Source: Halisarca cf. caerulea | Taxonomy: Eukaryota; Porifera; Demospongiae; Chondrillida; Halisarcidae | NCBI GenBank assembly: GCA_963170055.1 | Contig: CAUJGJ010000179.1 | Location: 1,255,601 to 1,319,600, forward strand | DNA: 64,000 bases | Direction: 5' to 3' | Part shown: piece after piece, positions 60,551 through 64,000 of the stretch | How the letters are laid out: every line of letters begins with the position of its first letter | Position numbering within the stretch: the stretch's first letter is position 1 | Notes under the pieces: model-generated | Told to the model about the DNA's origin: nothing | What the model saw: the letters and a program-made list of their open reading frames with translations, nothing else | Databases searched by the model: none | Made by a program: the position numbers and the translations under genes

Positions 60551-63500
60551 ATGTCCTCAGCTAGACACAAGGATGATCACTTCAAGGAACTTTTACTGGA
60601 TTTGAAGCCATATGCCAAACTATTACCTAAAGATTCTGGTACGTTGGTACGACTGTGTCCCTACTATTTTCATTGAGTGAGCTAAATAATGCATCTCTTG
60701 AATTCTCCCTACATCGTTCCTTGTTTACAAGCAGATGTCCGCCAAAGAGTTACACTTTGGGTTAAAAAATTAATGTGCTCTTCTGACCAGAAGTAAGTTT
60801 AGTACAATTGTAAACATGATTGTGTGGCAGACATCTTGATTGTGATTTGCCGCCATTTCCAAAGGGACCGAAGAAACGAGTACTGCAAATTGCTCTTGCA
60901 AATGCTCGAAGATGGAGATGTAACAGGCGTGTTTCGCGAGATCCCCACAGACGGACCTCTCAGTGACCTACGTATGAGCTCGAGACCTAAAAGTGCAAAG
61001 TCTTCACCAAGTTTAAAACAGTCACATCTGCTACAACCAGGATGGGCAAAGAATTCATTGCCACTAAAACACAGTCCTAACTACAATGAAAAGTATGTGC
61101 AAGTCCCCAAATTTAAGGAGATCAGAAATGAGGATGTCTTGGAATCAGGAGGTCAATCGCCTCCCTCACTCAGCCTGGAGGAACTTATTGGAGCATCCAA
61201 TGTGTTTGCTACTAGCAAAGGACCACCTACTCTACATGCAGGCAGGACGAGAGTAGATGAAAGGAGGAAGATGTCATTTGACACAGATTCATCATCAGAT
61301 GACCTTCAAGATTTAGAGTATGGTACGTGTGTGTAGAAACGCGCTGGATGGAGTACAATGCAGTAAAATCTCATTAATTAGAACCTTTATTTTCCTGTAA
61401 GAAGATCTAATATCCATAAGTTCTAATAACCAACCATATATGTATTCAATACCATTGAAATGGTACGTTCATCAATGTTTGAATTAAGCCAGATAGTCTA
61501 ATTATCATGATTCTAATTATCGAGATTTTACTGTATTGGTGTGCGCAGGGATGCACATTTATAACCAACATATGAACTTCCTAAACCATGAGACCTTTAT
61601 GTACATGGACAAAAGACATGGTAGAACCTCCAATAGTGGACCCTTTACTATAAGGACACAGTAAAATAAACCTCTCTGCAAAGCACATGGCTCAAGGTCC
61701 CGAGAGACTTACTCCGTATAGTTCCAGTACGTTTTTAACTCCTTACAAAGGACAAAGTATACTGTTCCCCGAAGTGTCCTTTTGTTTGGAGATTTCCGTG
61801 TTATCTGTTATCATTAGTGAGTGCAGGCAGTTCAAATGCTACTCTAGATGCATAGTGTGTGCGTGTGCGTGTGTGTCTGTGTATGTATGTTAGTACAGGT
61901 GTTAGTATGTTCACTATGTCTAGTGCTTCACTGCAGATTGTACAGTGTAGTGCCTCAGGGAGTAGTGATATAGTTGGTTTATATGCAGTGTACTGTGTTA
62001 TATGATATATGTATGGGTTAGTAGTAATTTTACTAAATCCTATCACATGATGTGTTTGAGCATCATCATACTGTATACGTTTTAATATTCGCGGTATTTG
62101 CGGATTGGAAGCCATCTGCGAAAGTTTAGATCGGGCTCTTGTGCAATAGCAGAACATGGCCGTCCGTGAATATTAAAACGCGAAAATCGCTAAAAGACAA
62201 AATCCATGAAATATACACCCCACGAAAATTAAAGCACATACGGTAATATACGTACATCACACAATGTGTTCAAGTTAGGTGGGGCTTCATTGGTAGGACT
62301 TCATTGGTGGGGTGGGGTGGGGGGGGGGGGGGGTTGCCACCTTTGATAGAATCTCACCCGTTGAAACTCCGGGACAATTATGCTTACATACATGAAGACA
62401 TAGCTTTGCCCCCCTTCCTTTGTGAGAATTCTATTTGCCTCTGCTGAGGCAATTTCTAAGTAAAGGCCTATTGGGCATCACATGATGTAACACATATGTA
62501 TTGGAGTATCACATGACATGCATCAGAATATCACATGGCATATGTTAGGTATCACATGACATGCATTTGAGTATCACATGACATGTACTAGGTATCACAT
62601 GACATGCATTTGAATATCACATGACATGCATTTGAGTATCACATGACATGTACTAGGTATCACATGACATGTATTTGAGTATCACATGACATACATTTGA
62701 GTATGACATGTATTGTTTCTTGCAGATTTCAAGATCTCTTCACCACCGAGCTGGCACAGTGGAGGTGACGAGGACAGCGACTCGGATGTGACTGCACTGT
62801 TGCTACAAGGTGACGCAGATGCAAAAGATCTTGATGAAGACATGGTTGGTTTTGTGGTGTGTGTGTGTGGGGGGGGGGCATGGAGTAAATTTTCATTAAA
62901 CCATTGTAATTTGTTTTGGGAATCTGTGATGCATTGGTAAATGGCAGATTATATAAACAGAACTGTTTTTTATTAGTTACATAATGTTCGGAATTGATTG
63001 TGTATAAGTACATATGATGGTTTGGTGGTTGGAGTGGCAGCAGAGGAAGGGGAATTCCCCGTACCTGTCTGCAGGGAAACCTCTCCAATCTGACCCTATG
63101 TAGGTGTGTAGGTCAGTTGGGCTGTCTAAACCAGCTATTCCATCTGGTCCCAAAGTTTGCCTGTGTACTAGAATGAGGTCTGTCTCTCTCTTCTGGCTGC
63201 CTCTGTAGTACAGATGAGTCTTCTTTTCCCAAAGATGGCCACAGTCAAGGGGTTTCTCAGCATTTATGCATGTGCATGTGTGTGCCTATTTTGGCTTAGT
63301 GCACAGCACCTACATATGTCTTGCAGGACCTCTTGAGTATAGGTGAAGTGCACAGCACCTACATACGTCTTGCAGGACCTCTTGAGTATAGGTGAAGTGC
63401 ACACGTATACAATCACTTTGCTTGCCATTTGTCAAGTGTGTGTACACTTGCCATTATTCTGAAATCTTAGGAATTTTTGAAAACACAGAATTTTCATTCC

Positions 63501-63642
63501 TCGACACCAAATAATCCATCACATACTATGACCAGGCAAAGTGTAGAGAAGAACAGGCACACAACTCCAGATAGACCTGCCAACAGCTTCAAACCTAGTC
63601 CATCACAAGGAAGTCCGGGGAAGCATTCCTCCAATGCCACTA
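60551..63642 (+). CDS. CEP112: CEP112-like DUF4485 centrosomal protein (5' exons, 3' beyond window)
   Basis: Exons 60551-60638, 60735-60792, 60865-61322, 62726-62844 and 63489-63642 join in phase (1, 2, 1, 0, then 1 left over) into at least 292 residues. The N-terminus matches the DUF4485 pattern of CEP112/CCDC46: FKELLLDLKPYAKLLPKDS, DVRQRVTLWVKKLM, NEYCKLLLQMLEDGDV and GPLSDL. After this comes a Ser/Pro-rich linker (SRPKSAKSSPSLK), an acidic DSSSDDLQDLEY, GGDEDSDSDVTALLLQGDADAKDLDEDM, and a basic Ser-rich exon. CEP112 is a long coiled-coil centrosomal protein, so the coiled-coil part should follow outside the window. The donor after DLDEDM (GTTGGT) is weak. A possible next exon starts at 63997 after CTACTACACAG; its two first bases would complete a Ser codon. 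Orthology rests on the DUF4485 region only. Confidence 0.76.
61361..61533. mobile_element. CAGTAAAATCTC MITE in CEP112-like intron 3
   Basis: Ends CAGTAAAATCTCATTAATTA and TAATTATCGAGATTTTACTG; TA on the right. Confidence 0.8.
61622..61797. mobile_element. Degenerate CAGTGGAACCTC-family MITE
   Basis: AGAACCTCCAATAGTGGACC and CCTCTCTGCAAAGCACA match the reverse of 32047-32248; ends are decayed. Confidence 0.6.
62069..62245. mobile_element. Short MITE with TACTGTAT / ATACGGTA ends
   Basis: TACTGTATACGTTTTAATAT and TTAAAGCACATACGGTA; shares its end sequence and CGAAAAT/ATTTTCG motif with 49969-50289. Confidence 0.7.
62478..62705. repeat. 22-bp minisatellite ATCACATGACATGCATTTGA
   Basis: About ten copies ending 20 bp before CEP112-like exon 4. 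Confidence 0.92.
63300..63399. repeat. 50-bp tandem duplication
   Basis: Two copies of a unit with GCACAGCACCTACATA and GTCTTGCAGGACCTCTTGAG. Confidence 0.93.
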
Positions 63643-64000
63643 GTGAGTGGATCAAGTTGTGTGCGGTGGTCTCACGACTTCAAGACTCCTGTCTGTTGGT
63701 CATCTGCTATGTTTTCGTCTTTTTGTTTCAGTTGCACACCTCAATTTATGTACACATGCGTACATATGTGTTGGGGATCTCTGTACCTATGAACATATTG
63801 TAGTATTGTGCTGAAACATACTACTGTCCTCCTCCTAGTCTTACATAGCTGGACGTTTTCATCCATTTTATTCCATTACATCATAAAAAAATGGCAGAAA
63901 GTATCAGTTGCGTATACAGACTGTTTATTTGATGTGACTGAAGTTACCTGCGTACTGCGCATACTGCAAATCGTTACTGTTTTGCCTACTACACAGGTCC

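Noticed and set aside
63836..63996. Open frame after CCTCCTAG near the window end as a CEP112-like exon
   Set aside because: Composition is hydrophobic and unlike the family; the acceptor at 63995-63996 looks more suitable.

Overview
This is a metazoan nuclear genomic window, most likely from a non-vertebrate and possibly a sponge or another marine invertebrate; the species cannot be fixed from the sequence. The evidence is GT-AG introns of up to 10.7 kb, recognisable animal gene families, and introns and intergenic DNA filled with (GT)n/(AC)n microsatellites, minisatellites and short terminal-inverted-repeat elements starting CAGTG. There is no sign of operons, CRISPR, rRNA or tRNA. Nearly all long ORFs made of VCVC, THTH, YVDPSS or VVQYCG runs are read-through of simple repeats.

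Layout. (1) 3253-16788 (+): the last four exons of an RSL1D1-like ribosomal L1-domain gene; its 5' end was not found. (2) 21181-28270 (-): a homeobox gene with two clear exons (26034-28270), whose most convincing terminal exon (21181-21455) encodes the ANKRD40-type C-terminal domain. (3) 28461-36814 (+): ANKRD40, three exons, head-to-head with the homeobox gene across a 190-bp gap that holds a perfect CRE palindrome. (4) 37095-52661 (+): RNASEH2A, six exons, with an NRF1-type palindrome upstream and a one-base frameshift in exon 2. (5) 52842-53099 (+): an 85-residue membrane protein in one exon. (6) 53756-60240 (-): a five-exon, 1718-residue coiled-coil protein with about 70 copies of a nine-residue TPTEEGTVD-type repeat coded by a 27-bp minisatellite. 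(7) 60551 onwards (+): the 5' exons of a CEP112-like (DUF4485) centrosomal gene, head-to-head with (6) across 310 bp and running out of the window.

How the genes relate. Two divergent pairs are the main organisation. In the first, ANKRD40 and the homeobox gene appear to share the same C-terminal domain (34 of 60 residues identical over the core) on exons that begin in the same intron phase. This suggests local exon duplication and a homeodomain-ANKRD40C fusion, which is the most novel signal here. The second pair joins a coiled-coil protein to a centrosomal-type gene, consistent with shared centrosome or cilium expression. RSL1D1 (nucleolus) and RNASEH2A (removal of RNA from RNA-DNA hybrids) are housekeeping genes. 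All exon junctions were derived by reading and checked for phase, but without transcripts.
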